Assembly: GCA_031271815.1 (NCBI GenBank)
Contig: JAISVA010000007.1
Coordinates: forward strand, 38,726-102,725
Source of the DNA: Prevotellaceae bacterium
Lineage (GTDB): Bacteria > Bacteroidota > Bacteroidia > Bacteroidales > Paludibacteraceae
Reading direction: 5' to 3'
Length of the DNA: 64,000 bases
Below the pieces are notes generated by a model. It was not told the origin of the DNA, did no database searches, and worked only from the letters and a program-made list of their open reading frames with translations. Below, piece by piece: positions 7,833-17,900 of the stretch. The position numbers and the translations under genes are program-made. The first letter of the stretch is position 1. Every line of letters begins with the position of its first letter.

Positions 7833-8798
7833 TTAGAAAACGTATCCAACGGTTAAGAAAATGGAACCGTTTCTTATAACAGGAGCAGCCAGGTTAGACA
7901 TTGCCTCTTCTTTATACAGGGCGTCCTTTTCCTGTGTTGTCAGTTCTCCCGTTTCTACCCTTCCGTTTAAATTCACCATTAACTCCTTGTTGATTTCGTC
8001 TATTTGCTTGTTATAATCGTTGTAAACAGCCTTGTTTGTCATATTGGATAATCCTAACTGATAACCGGCAGAAACCGAAAGGCCGGATTTAAAATCATAT
8101 CCCACCTTGAAATTTAAAGAAAAGCCAAGTATATTGTAAAGTGCGTTATCGCGAATGTAATCGTTTGCCAAATCGTCCGGATCGGCCTGAAAAAGCAACA
8201 TTTCTAAATGTTCTTTTTTCAATTCCCCTTTATTGTCTATTACCTCTACCTGCAATTTGGATTTATTGGTTCCGCCCAGATATACATTCAGCATCGGACC
8301 GGCAGCTACCCAAAGGAAGCCCGGACCCATTGATTTATTCCATTTTGCGTGAACCGGAACGTTCATACTCCAAAATCTGTCGGTCGATTCATACCCCAAA
8401 ACATTAGCGTCAAGCCCAACTGTCTTGTAGGCAAAAATCAGTTCCGGATTGATTGATAAATATCCTTTAAACAGGTTTACACCGATCGGCGCATCGCAAC
8501 TGATGCCAAACTGGAATCCAATGCCAAACGACGCGTCCACATCGCCCGAATAGCTGGTCATATTAACTCCTGCGGCGGCGCCTAACATAAACGGACGTGT
8601 TATAACCGAATCCATTACCAAAGCCGGATCAGCTTGCAGTTCAGGCTCTTCCTGTGGTATTATTGCTACCGGTTGCACTTCTGGCTGCACTTCTCTTGTC
8701 GAGGTGATTTCAACCTCTTCTACGGCAACTTCCTCCTGCGCGTTTACGAATGACAGACTGAAAATAGCTGCCACACAAGCTAAAATAATCTTTTTCAT
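7833..8798 (-). CDS. Outer-membrane beta-barrel protein, PorT-like fold
   Basis: The protein has about 321 residues from the second methionine (MKKIILACVAAIFSLSF), which begins a normal signal peptide cleaved after VNAQ; an ATG six codons upstream is less likely. Residues 20-60 are an acidic, Pro/Glu/Val-rich linker (EVQPEVQPVAIIPQEEPE). The remainder shows barrel strands such as MLGAAAGVNMTSYSGD and FNFKVGYDFKSGLSVSAGY, and the protein ends in an aromatic residue (LTVGYVF). This fits the 'outer membrane protein beta-barrel' family common in Bacteroidota. It is monocistronic and lies divergently from dnaG. The ligand is unknown. Confidence 0.7.
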   Translation of the reverse strand: MKKIILACVAAIFSLSFVNAQEEVAVEEVEITSTREVQPEVQPVAIIPQEEPELQADPALVMDSVITRPFMLGAAAGVNMTSYSGDVDASFGIGFQFGISCDAPIGVNLFKGYLSINPELIFAYKTVGLDANVLGYESTDRFWSMNVPVHAKWNKSMGPGFLWVAAGPMLNVYLGGTNKSKLQVEVIDNKGELKKEHLEMLLFQADPDDLANDYIRDNALYNILGFSLNFKVGYDFKSGLSVSAGYQLGLSNMTNKAVYNDYNKQIDEINKELMVNLNGRVETGELTTQEKDALYKEEAMSNLAAPVIRNGSIFLTVGYVF

Positions 8799-8889
8799 TG
8801 TGTATTTTTTTTTCATTTATACGTTGTTTAATTATATTAAAATCAAATGAATCACAAATGTATATGTTTTCTGCAAAAAAAACAAAAAA

Positions 8890-8921
8890 TTGGCACTTTT
8901 CCTTTAAAGTTTGTATCTTCG
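8890..8921 (+). promoter_or_regulatory. Promoter of dnaG
   Basis: TTGG and TATCTTCG are separated by 20 bases, close to the Bacteroidota -33/-7 consensus. The -7 box ends 21 bases before the GTG start of dnaG. Confidence 0.55.
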
Positions 8922-8942
8922 CGTGTAAAATTGAAATAAAAC

Positions 8943-10967
8943 GTGATAGACCAGTCGACCATAGACCGCATTTTTGACGCTGCCGACATCGTGGAGGTGG
9001 TTTCGGATTATGTGACGTTAAGACGCCGCGGGGTCAACTATATCGGTTTGTGTCCTTTTCACAACGAAAAAACGCCTTCGTTTACGGTTTCGCCGGCAAA
9101 AAATATCTGCAAGTGCTTTGGTTGCGGAAAGGGCGGCAATCCGGTCAATTTTATTATGGAACTGGAAAACCTCTCTTATGTGGAGGCGCTGAGGCATCTG
9201 GCGAAAAAATACCACATCGAAATAGAAGAAAAAGAACTGACCGCCGAACAGATCGAACAGAAAAACAACCGCGAAAGCCTGATGGCTGTTTCGGAATGGG
9301 CACAGCAATATTTTTCGGGCAACCTGGACAGCCACATCGAGGGGAAATCCGTCGGAATGAGCTATTTCCGGCACAGGGGTTTCAGGGATGATATTATAAA
9401 AAAATTCCAGCTCGGATATGCGTTGAAACAGCGGGACGCTTACACCGCAGAGGCGCAGAAAAAAGGCTACAAGCTGGAGTACCTGGAAAAAACCGGGCTG
9501 ACTATTGTCAAGGAAAACAATTACGTGCTGGATCGTTTTTACGGACGTGCGATTTTTCCGATTCATTCCATTTCGGGAAAGGTGATTGCGTTCGGCGGAC
9601 GGGCAATCTCGAAAGACGACCAGGTAAAATACCAGAACTCGCCCGAGTCGGAAATCTACCATAAAAGCCAGGCGCTTTACGGTATTTATTTTGCCAAAAA
9701 TTCCATTATCCGCGAGCGAAAATGCTACATCGTAGAAGGATATGCCGATGTGATTTCGATGGTGCAAGCCGGAATAGAGAACATTGTCGCTCCCTGCGGA
9801 ACTGCTCTGACAAGCGAGCAAATCCGGTTGCTCGGACGCATTTTACCTTCCGTCGATGGCGACCGGAATGAGAATAACAAAAACGTTACGTTATTATACG
9901 ATGGCGATTCTGCAGGAATAAACGCGGCTTTGAAAAACGGGAAATTGCTCCTGGAAGAGGGAATGAACGTAAAAGTAGTTGTGCTGCCGGACGGAGAAGA
10001 CCCTGATACTTTCGCACAAAAAAACAATGCGTCGGACGTCCTGAATTTTCTGAATGAAAATGAGACGGATTATATTCTATTCAAAACCAGATTCTCGCTG
10101 GCAGAAGCGCAACGCGACCCGATCCGGAAAGCGCAGCTAATCACCGACATAACTGCCACAATCGCCGTAATTCCCGATTTGATTAAACGCTCGGTTTACA
10201 TCAAGGAGTGCGCAAAAATATTGGAGGCGGACGAGAATGTGCTTTATTCTCAAATCAATAAAATTCGTAAAGGGCGGATTGAAAAGGAGATAGAGAAACA
10301 GTATGGACAAAATGCGCCCGCTTCGGTATTACAACGAGTGGAAACGCCGCCGGTTTTTATTCCGGAAGAGGAAAAAACAGGCGGGGAAATAACCGAAAAA
10401 AGTCCCGTTTTTGCTCCTGAAGAGCGAAATATTATCCATTTTATTGTCCGGCACGGAGAAAAAACAATGTGCGAAGTGGAGGAGGTTGCCGAAGATAATT
10501 CGGTACAAATAAAAAAAATCACGGTTACTGAATACATCGTAAGCGAACTACAGGCGGACGAGCTGCAGTTATCCAATCCGCTGTATCAGCAAATGCTTGC
10601 CGAATCGCAGGAAAACCAAAACAACCCGTCGTTTAAAGCGGAACGTTTTTTTGCCTATCATCCGAATCCGGAGTTTAGTAAAATTGCCTCGGATATTTTG
10701 ACCGAACCGTATCAATTGAGCAAAATGCACGACAAGCAGAAAAAGGTGGAAACGGAAGAGGAACGCCTGTTGGAACTGGTGCCACACGTTGTGTTGGATT
10801 TTAAATTCAAGCTGATTTCCAACAAGATAGAGGAGCTGAAAAACAGGCTGAAAGGAGAAACAGAAAGCGAAAAGATCCTTGCACTTATGCAGGAGATAAA
10901 TCAAATGCAGCTGGTCAACAGGGCGCTGGCGCAACGGTTGGGTGAGAGGATTATCTTGAGGATTTGA
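8943..10967 (+). CDS. dnaG: DNA primase
   Basis: The protein has 674 residues with a GTG start. The CHC2 zinc finger is at residues about 37-65 (CPFHNEKTPSF, CFGCGKGGN), giving the C/H/C/C ligands. The catalytic core follows (YFRHRGFRDDIIKKFQLGYA), then Toprim motifs VEGYADVISMVQAG and LLYDGDSAGINA that hold the metal-binding acidic residues. The C-terminal ~200 residues should bind the DnaB helicase and, as expected, are poorly conserved. DnaG lays down RNA primers at the replication fork. The length is normal for Bacteroidota. The gene stands alone on the plus strand. Confidence 0.97.
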   Translation: MIDQSTIDRIFDAADIVEVVSDYVTLRRRGVNYIGLCPFHNEKTPSFTVSPAKNICKCFGCGKGGNPVNFIMELENLSYVEALRHLAKKYHIEIEEKELTAEQIEQKNNRESLMAVSEWAQQYFSGNLDSHIEGKSVGMSYFRHRGFRDDIIKKFQLGYALKQRDAYTAEAQKKGYKLEYLEKTGLTIVKENNYVLDRFYGRAIFPIHSISGKVIAFGGRAISKDDQVKYQNSPESEIYHKSQALYGIYFAKNSIIRERKCYIVEGYADVISMVQAGIENIVAPCGTALTSEQIRLLGRILPSVDGDRNENNKNVTLLYDGDSAGINAALKNGKLLLEEGMNVKVVVLPDGEDPDTFAQKNNASDVLNFLNENETDYILFKTRFSLAEAQRDPIRKAQLITDITATIAVIPDLIKRSVYIKECAKILEADENVLYSQINKIRKGRIEKEIEKQYGQNAPASVLQRVETPPVFIPEEEKTGGEITEKSPVFAPEERNIIHFIVRHGEKTMCEVEEVAEDNSVQIKKITVTEYIVSELQADELQLSNPLYQQMLAESQENQNNPSFKAERFFAYHPNPEFSKIASDILTEPYQLSKMHDKQKKVETEEERLLELVPHVVLDFKFKLISNKIEELKNRLKGETESEKILALMQEINQMQLVNRALAQRLGERIILRI

Positions 10968-11045
10968 AAAATCTGCCGTTTAGTTAATTAGAATATAAAT
11001 CCTGTTTAATCCATATTAAACTAAATAATTTAATATGAATGTTCT

Positions 11046-12263
11046 TCAGACCTTTAACCGCCTCGTTGGAAACCAAACCACCGTAAACCCGATAAAAAGC
11101 ACCGTAAACAAAATAAGAAAAATATCCGCAGCCTGCACATAAACCGGATAAGCATCTACAATAAAAGCATCCGGCATTCCGCCGGTATTCAATTTTACGA
11201 TTCCGAAAAATTGCTGTATTAAGCACAAAATCAATCCGGTAATCAATCCCAGTAATGCACCGAAAACGGTAATCAGCCAACCTTCCAGCAGAAAAATCGT
11301 CCGTATCAAACGGGAACTTGCCCCAAGGCTGCGCAGCGTTTGTATATCATTTTTCTTTTCGATAATCAGCATCGTAAGCGATCCGATTACATTGAAAACA
11401 GCTATCAACAGGATGAAAGAAAGGATTAAAAAGGTAATCCATTTTTCGATTTTCATCATTTGGTAAAACTCCCCGTGTTGCTCTTTTTTGTCCTGTACCA
11501 GGTAGTTTTCGCCCAGGATGCTTTGCAATTCGGCTTTAGCTTGACGGATGTCGGCATTTTTTTTCAGGTTCAACTCAATGGCGGTCGCCACTTCACCGTA
11601 ATCAAACAGTTCCCTCGCGAAATCCAACGAAACAAACGCATATTTGACGTCAATCTCCTGCTGATTGGTGGCATAAATACCGGATACGAACAAATTGCGC
11701 TCGTTAAACGCTTTCTCGGGATTGGAAAGGTTGATTTTTGCATTGTACTTCGGCGCGTACAATGAAACCGGGTTGACGAAATAAATCCCTGCGTCTATCT
11801 GGCTTGCCAATGCGGCTCCGATAACCGTGAAGTCTTCGTCTTCGTCTTTCAATACAAAATACCCGCTACGCAAAACCGAGTCGGGTTGAATCAGATGCAG
11901 GTATTCGGGACTTACGCCTTTTACCGTAACGGGAGCCTGTTTTTCCCGGTTTCGGATTAGCGCATTTTCTTCCAGCACGGTAGCTGCTGCGGCGATAAAG
12001 TCGAGCGTCTCCAACTCCTTGATTTCAGGCGCATTGATATCAAATGTCTTACCTTCGACAAGCGTAATTCTGAGGTCGGGATCAAACGAATTGAACAGAT
12101 TGGAAATCAGGTGCTGGAACCCGTTATACACCGAAAGCGTACAGACAAGCGAAAGCGTGGCGACACAAATTCCGCCGGCACATATCAGCGATATGATATT
12201 GATAATATTGTGTGTCTTTTTTGAAAAAAGATACCTCAGCGCTATGAAAAACGGCAGGTTCAT
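11046..12263 (-). CDS. LolC/LolE-family ABC transporter permease (FtsX-like)
   Basis: The protein has 405 residues. The N-terminus FFIALRYLFSKKTHNIINII is the cytoplasmic lead-in of LolC/E. The first membrane segment is followed by a large periplasmic MacB-like domain (residues about 45-260). Three C-terminal membrane segments then form the FtsX domain (FLILSFILLIAVFNVIGSLT, GWLITVFGALLGLITGLILC, IFLILFTVLFIGFTVVWFP). This family extracts lipoproteins from the inner membrane for delivery to the outer membrane, which fits a genome rich in lipoproteins. The ATPase (LolD) is not in the window. It lies 80 bases downstream of rbfA; I recall this pairing in other Bacteroidales. Confidence 0.87.
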   Translation of the reverse strand: MNLPFFIALRYLFSKKTHNIINIISLICAGGICVATLSLVCTLSVYNGFQHLISNLFNSFDPDLRITLVEGKTFDINAPEIKELETLDFIAAAATVLEENALIRNREKQAPVTVKGVSPEYLHLIQPDSVLRSGYFVLKDEDEDFTVIGAALASQIDAGIYFVNPVSLYAPKYNAKINLSNPEKAFNERNLFVSGIYATNQQEIDVKYAFVSLDFARELFDYGEVATAIELNLKKNADIRQAKAELQSILGENYLVQDKKEQHGEFYQMMKIEKWITFLILSFILLIAVFNVIGSLTMLIIEKKNDIQTLRSLGASSRLIRTIFLLEGWLITVFGALLGLITGLILCLIQQFFGIVKLNTGGMPDAFIVDAYPVYVQAADIFLILFTVLFIGFTVVWFPTRRLKV

Positions 12264-12343
12264 TCGGGAATTTTTATATTATTATAATGTCACGCGCGAA
12301 AGGCACGAAGGGAAATGCTATGAAGCATATTCGCGCCTTTGCG

Positions 12344-12682
12344 CTATTTTATGTCCAGCAAGCGGTCAATATTCTCAATATAATCCAGCGAGTCGTCCAG
12401 AAAAAACGAAATTTCGGGAACTCTGCGCAATTGGTAGCGAGTGCGTTGCGCCAATTCAAAGCGAATTCCTTTGCTGCTGTTTTTGATTAAAGACAATACC
12501 TCATCCTTTTTGTCTGCAGGAAAAATGCTGAGATAGGCTTTTGCTACGCTCAAATCCGGCGAAATCTTAACCGCAGTAACTGATACCAGCGTCCCTCCCA
12601 TCGTCTGCGTAAATTTCAAAAACATATCACTCAGTTCTTTTTGCAGCAACCGGTTTATTTTATTTAATCTTGTCGTTTCCAT
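12344..12682 (-). CDS. rbfA: Ribosome-binding factor A
   Basis: The protein has 112 residues, a normal length. The KH-like fold signature is visible: RLNKINRLLQKELSDMF at the start, VSVTAVKISPDLSVAKAYLS in the middle and RVPEISFFLDDSLDYIENID at the end. It matures the 30S subunit by binding near 16S helix 1, especially in the cold. It is the first gene of a probable rbfA-lolE operon and divergent from dprA. Confidence 0.93.
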   Translation of the reverse strand: METTRLNKINRLLQKELSDMFLKFTQTMGGTLVSVTAVKISPDLSVAKAYLSIFPADKKDEVLSLIKNSSKGIRFELAQRTRYQLRRVPEISFFLDDSLDYIENIDRLLDIK

Positions 12683-12765
12683 AAATACGATTTATAATAG
12701 ATTTTTACTTAACTTTGCAAAGATAATTGTTTACTCGTTTACTCGTCCACTTGTTTACTATAAAA

Positions 12766-13875
12766 ATGAACGAATCGAAATTAAAATACCAAATAGGTTT
12801 AACCCTGATTAAAGGAGTGGGAGCAGCTACCGCCAGGAAGCTGATTACGGCATTAGGCGATGAAGAAGCTGTTTTTAATACGAAACGTCACCTGCTTGAA
12901 CATATCCCGGGGATCGGAAAAACGCTCTCTTCGCAGATTAAGGCTCCGGGCATCCTCGACCGTGCGCAACGCGAAATCGAATTTATGCACAAAAACAACG
13001 TAACGGCTCATTTTTATACCGAAGAAAGCTACCCTTTCCGCTTGCGTGAATGTTATGACAGTCCGGTAATCCTATATACAAAAGGAAATGCCGGCTTCAA
13101 CCGGCAAAAGTATTTAGGCATCGTAGGAACGCGCAAAATGACCGCCTACGGGAAAGCGAACTGCGAGAAGATCATCTCTGCGCTTGCTCAAAAATATCCG
13201 GATTTGGTCATTGTCAGCGGATTGGCTTACGGCGTAGATATTTGCGCACATAAAAAGTCGCTTGATACAAACCTCCAAACCATTGGCGTAGTCAGCCACG
13301 GATTAGACCTGCTTTATCCGGCTGCCCACAAGCCGTTTGCCGAAAAAATGCTGACGCAGGGCGGTCTGGTTACGGAATACCTCTCCGGAACAGCTCTCGA
13401 CCGGAATAATTTTGTGGCAAGAAACCGTATCATCGCAGGAATGTGTGATGTGGTTCTGGTAGTTGAGTCGGGCGCAAAAGGCGGCGCATTGCTGACCGCC
13501 GAGTTTGCCGATTCATACAACCGGGATGTATGCGCCATTCCCGGACGGATCAATGATACCTGCTCAGCCGGATGCAACAACCTGATTAAAAAGAATAAAG
13601 CAACGATGATCGAATGCGCGGAGGATATTGAATTATTAATGAACTGGGAAAACGCATCAAATAAAAAACAGCCTGTCCAAACACGTCTTTTTGAAGATTT
13701 ATCGCCCGGAGAACAAGCTGTCATCAACCTTTTGCAAAAAGACGAACAGATGCACATCGACCTCATTGCTCGCGAATTGCAACTGCCGGTTAATAAAATC
13801 TCCGTACTCCTTTTTGATTTGGAATTTAAAAACGCGGTTCGGTGCTTGCCGGGCGGGGTTTATGTGTTGGAGTGA
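12766..13875 (+). CDS. dprA: DNA-processing protein DprA (Smf)
   Basis: The protein has 369 residues from ATG 12766 (MNESKLKYQIGL); an upstream ATG at 12727 would add an unrelated leader. An N-terminal helix-hairpin-helix-like segment contains LLEHIPGIGKTLSSQI. The Rossmann-type DprA core has YLGIVGTRKMTAYGK, VSGLAYGVDICAHK and VVESGAKGGALLTAEFA. The C-terminal winged helix (residues about 310-369) resembles the DML1-like domain. DprA loads RecA on incoming single-stranded DNA during transformation. A TAACTTTG box at 12710-12717 is a candidate -7 element. Confidence 0.95.
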   Translation: MNESKLKYQIGLTLIKGVGAATARKLITALGDEEAVFNTKRHLLEHIPGIGKTLSSQIKAPGILDRAQREIEFMHKNNVTAHFYTEESYPFRLRECYDSPVILYTKGNAGFNRQKYLGIVGTRKMTAYGKANCEKIISALAQKYPDLVIVSGLAYGVDICAHKKSLDTNLQTIGVVSHGLDLLYPAAHKPFAEKMLTQGGLVTEYLSGTALDRNNFVARNRIIAGMCDVVLVVESGAKGGALLTAEFADSYNRDVCAIPGRINDTCSAGCNNLIKKNKATMIECAEDIELLMNWENASNKKQPVQTRLFEDLSPGEQAVINLLQKDEQMHIDLIARELQLPVNKISVLLFDLEFKNAVRCLPGGVYVLE

Positions 13876-13931
13876 AATTTTGTATTATATTATAGTGCGG
13901 GATGTAAATTCTATGCCCTTTCGCATATAAT

Positions 13932-13961
13932 AAAAAAGGATGAGTCACCCCATCCTTTTTT
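13932..13961. terminator. Bidirectional terminator between dprA and the RRM gene
   Basis: AAAAAAGGATG and CATCCTTTTTT pair over 11 bp with an 8-base loop and have A/T tracts on both sides. It serves the convergent dprA (plus) and RRM gene (minus). Confidence 0.85.
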
Positions 13962-13972
13962 CCCTATCTTGG

Positions 13973-14218
13973 TTATGCTTTTGGTCTTGCTTCCTTAACC
14001 ACCATCGTGCGACCTTCGTATTCCGCACCGTTCAATTCTTCGATTGCTTTTTGGGCATCAGCGTCACTTGCCATTTCGATAAAAGCAAATCCTTTCGATT
14101 TTCCTGTGTCGCGGTCTTTAATAATTTTAACGGAATCAACTGTTCCATAATCTTCCATAACCTCTCTAAGGTCATTTTCACGAACCTTGTAACTAAGGTT
14201 CCCAACGTAAATGTTCAT
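13973..14218 (-). CDS. Small RRM RNA-binding protein
   Basis: The protein has 81 residues and is a single RNA recognition motif. RNP2 is IYVGNL (residues 3-8) and RNP1 is KGFAFIEM, with the expected beta-alpha-beta spacing. Such stand-alone RRM proteins are abundant in Bacteroidota, where they act as global post-transcriptional regulators or RNA chaperones, and occur in cyanobacteria. A likely homologue class is RbpA/RbpB of Bacteroides. It is followed by a strong terminator. Confidence 0.93.
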   Translation of the reverse strand: MNIYVGNLSYKVRENDLREVMEDYGTVDSVKIIKDRDTGKSKGFAFIEMASDADAQKAIEELNGAEYEGRTMVVKEARPKA

Positions 14219-14365
14219 AAAAATAAGAATAAAGTAAATTTAAATTTTTAATTTGAAAAAAATCGGTTCTTTTCAGTCACAAAGAAACACATAAGTTTTG
14301 AATTTGCAATCAAAAATAAAGAAATTATTTCAATACAACGAAACAAAAACAGTAAATTCGGGATA

Positions 14366-14463
14366 ATTTCATTCTGATTTACAACCTGCATTATGAAATC
14401 TCGCCCTTTCGGGACTTGGGACTGTCGGCATTTTATAACGCAGGTTGTAAATCAGAATGAAAT
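14366..14463. repeat. 24-bp perfect inverted repeat with 50-bp loop
   Basis: The arms 14366-14389 and 14440-14463 are exact reverse complements (core TTCTGATTTACAACCTGC). The loop holds a CCCTTTCGGGA hairpin. It is non-coding and lies directly beside another repeat (14467-14696), so the 14.2-14.9 kb gap is a nest of inserted elements. Confidence 0.8.
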
Positions 14464-14466
14464 AAA

Positions 14467-14696
14467 CAATTCAGGTTGCCAGTTGATTTCAAAACAGTTG
14501 GATAACCCCTTGCAAGCAAAGCGCAGCTCGGAGGATGAGCAACGGCTATCTTTTTCACAACTCCGAAAAAGCTCAACCCGCTACGGGGTTGACTGGCAGG
14601 GTGCATCGTTTCTATTCTCGCTCTACCCCGAGCTGCGCTTCGCTTGCAAGGGGTTATCCAACTGTTAGTCCGGAGGACTTCGAAATAGAAATTATT
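14467..14696 (-). repeat. 230-bp repeat element, copy 1 (second copy at 36247-36470)
   Basis: It matches 36247-36470 in inverse orientation over nearly its whole length. Shared blocks include TGCATCGTTTCTATTCTCGC, CAACCCGCTACGGGGTTGAC and the GTTAGTCC..GGACTTCGAAAT end. Inside this copy, 14493-14531 and 14628-14666 form an inverted repeat of 39 bp with one mismatch, giving a very stable fold. There is no open frame of note. Confidence 0.8.
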
Positions 14697-14764
14697 TTGA
14701 GATATATAAATAGCAACTTAAATTAAATAAAACAACGCCATCGCAAAAAAACATAAAAAAAAAT

Positions 14765-14794
14765 TTCGTGATCTGTTTTTTTTTACTACATTTG
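14765..14794 (+). promoter_or_regulatory. Candidate promoter of the GH5 gene
   Basis: TTCG and TACATTTG are separated by 18 bases, matching the Bacteroidota pattern. It lies about 140 bases before the chosen start, leaving a long 5' leader. Confidence 0.45.
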
Positions 14795-14932
14795 TAAAAT
14801 GTATAGTAGTGTGCAGGTGTATAGATGATATGTAATCAACTTATAGAACTGACTGTATTTACTTTATATAATTATAGGGAAAACACAAAAATGAACATAA
14901 TTAATTTTTTTACTAACAAATATTTTAAAATC

Positions 14933-17900
14933 ATGAAAAAAAGGTTATTATTACTTTTAATCACGGCATTTACTGTCTGTTGGCAGATGAATGCACAAGG
15001 ACCTGTGGATTGCTATGGGCAATTACAGGTAAATGGAAACAAAATCTATGGTTCTAATACAGGTTCTACGCCTGTGCAGGTAAAAGGTGTGAGTTTCGGG
15101 TGGAATAACTTCCCTGAAAGTTCACCGTTTTTTATTCCGGGAATGGTTGATGCTATGGTTAATCAATGGAAAGCAGAAGTTATTCGTGTTCCGATGGCAG
15201 CAACATCGGATCAGTGGAACAGTGGCTACGACCGGAATGCAGCGGGGCTGACATCACTTAACAATTATGTAATACAGCGTGCCATCGACAAAGGCGTGTA
15301 TGTGATTATTGACTGGCACTCGCATTTTGCAGAAAACGAGAAAACAAATGCAAAAAAATACATGGTCGAAATGGCTCAAAAATGGGGTAAATATGACAAC
15401 GTAATTTTTGAAATTTACAACGAGCCGCTGGGTAGTGACGCAGGTGAGTGGAATGGACAAAGATCAAATACAACATGGAACGATATTAAAACTTATGCGA
15501 ATGAAATGATTACAGCAATTCGTGAGCATTCCGATAACCTGATCATTGTTGGAACCCGTAATTTCTCGCAATGTTTGAATGAGGCTACCGGTTCCAATGC
15601 GATAGGAAACGAAAACACCAAAAATATTGCATATGCATTTCACTTTTATGCAGCATCTCATAGGATGAATACAGGAACGCCTGAAAATGGCTGGAACATG
15701 TCTATGCAACAACAGCTTCAATCTGCCATGAATAATGGTAAAGCTGTATTTGTAACAGAATGGGGTACAGTAGGCGCTTCGGGAGGCGGATCACATGATG
15801 CCGGAAGCAGTTCTTCCTGGATGCAATTGCTTGACCAAAATAAAATTTCGTCTTGCGCATGGCAAGTAAGTGAAAAAGACGAGGCTGCTTCGTTTTTTCA
15901 AACTCCGGGCGTATCTAATGGAAATAGAGGAACAAAACATAATAACCCTGAATCTTGGTTTGGAGTTAAATCGAATTTCAGTGCAAGCGGGCAATTTGTA
16001 TACCAAATGTTACAAGACTGGTCAACATCTGCTGCATGGAGAAAACCGGGCGCTTGCGGCGCTTGTGTTTCTGTTAATGTTACCTTTGACTTCAATTATA
16101 CCGGAGGACCGGCAGATGAAGTGTCAAAAACATGTACCGGAAGTACTGCTGTAGAACCATCGGCAAAACCACAACGCACAGGATACAGATTTTTAGGTTG
16201 GTTTACTGCCGCTACCGGAGGAACAAAGTTTGACTTCAAGAGCAAAATAAATGCAGCTACTACCATTTATGCACAATGGGAAGAAGGTGAACCTCCAACA
16301 GTACTTGCAGATGGCGAATCTGACCTTACAAATCTTTGCACCGTATGGTATCAAGCCAATGATGGTAAAGGCGGCATAGATGCAACTGTTCCGCAAGACG
16401 AAGACGGTAATATTCTTCCTTCTGCCGGTGGCAAAACGGGTAATTCCGTTAATGTATCGTATAAAACCGTTGTAACGGGCGGAACATCTGACCCAGAATA
16501 CAAAAATTGGGGTTGTATGATTGGATTTAGCTTGAGTCCGGAAACTACCGAAGAAATAAAAGTGCCGGTAGATATAAGCGGAGCTTTAAGTTTGACTTTC
16601 GATTATAAAGCAAGTTTGCCGGTAATAGTGCAGGTAGAAGTTGCCGGAAAAGGACAATATGAATTGCAAATACTTGCAAGTCCGAATTGGAAAAGCCAGG
16701 AAATTGATTTTTCAAAAATGATAAGAACCGATTGGTCTACAGATCCTGCGACAGAATACCCATGGGAAGCAGAAAACCTTGCGAGTGTAACGGATATTGC
16801 TTTCGCTTTCAAATCGGCAAGTACAGCTCAAAGCGGTACATTTGGCGTTGATAATATAATATTGCAAGGAAAGGATTTAGGACCATCGCTTTGCGGCGAA
16901 GCAGGGTTAGTTGATAAAACTGCATTGATTGCTGAATTGGGTACCGCTAAGGCAAAATATGATGCTGCGGTAGAAGGTACTGAAGGCGGACAATATCAAG
17001 TCGGTTCAAAAGGAATTTTCCTTAATGCTATCAATGAAGCAGATGCAGTAAACGAAAATGAAGAGGCTACTCAAGAAGATGTTGATGCTGCTTTGAGTGC
17101 ATTACAGGCTGCCGTTGCTACATTTAACAGTGCGCTTAATCCGGATGTGAATATTGATAAAACAGCATTGACAGATGCATTGGCTAACGCTAAATCAAGG
17201 CATGAAGCTGCAATCGAAGGTACTGCAAAAGGAAATTATAAAGCCGGCGCAAAAGATGCATTGAAGTCAGTAATTGACAATGCCGAAGCAATTCATAATA
17301 ATCCTGTAACACAAACAGAAGTAAATAATGCGGTTAAGGCTCTTCAGGATGCTCTTGAAGAATTTGAAGATAAGTTGATTACAGAAGAGCAGCCGGCAGG
17401 TCCTCACACGCTAATCGCAGACTGCGAAAAAGCAAATGAAACCAAATTAATTACCTATTGGTATTCGTATGCAACCGGATTGTCATCAATTATTCCTGTT
17501 CCGGGCGACAAAGATCCGGACAGCGAATTTACAATGACTGCTCCAGGTTTTGACGGAGCAGGATATGCGGCTCATGCTTCAGGAACATTGGTGAATACAG
17601 GAGCAGAATTAGGAGATCCGGGATCTGAAAAATATGAATCCGCTGGTATCGGATTTGCATTTACTGACCCGGAAACAGATTATGACTTGACAGGCGCAAG
17701 CGGAGTTTCATTCTATCACAAAGGTGATGCTGTAAACTTTTCCATAATCAACTCGCTTACAGACCAAGATGAAGGTGAAGATTATAATTTCGCCGTTCCT
17801 GCAAGTGCAAATTGGCAATTAGTTGTAGTTGCATTCCCAACCGGACCGATGGTTTCTGTTAGCGGTGATGTTTTTGGTATCGCAGGACAAGCGGCTTGGG

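Noticed and set aside
9018..9821. 267-residue minus-strand open frame
   Set aside because: Antisense to the dnaG catalytic core, which is complete and conserved.
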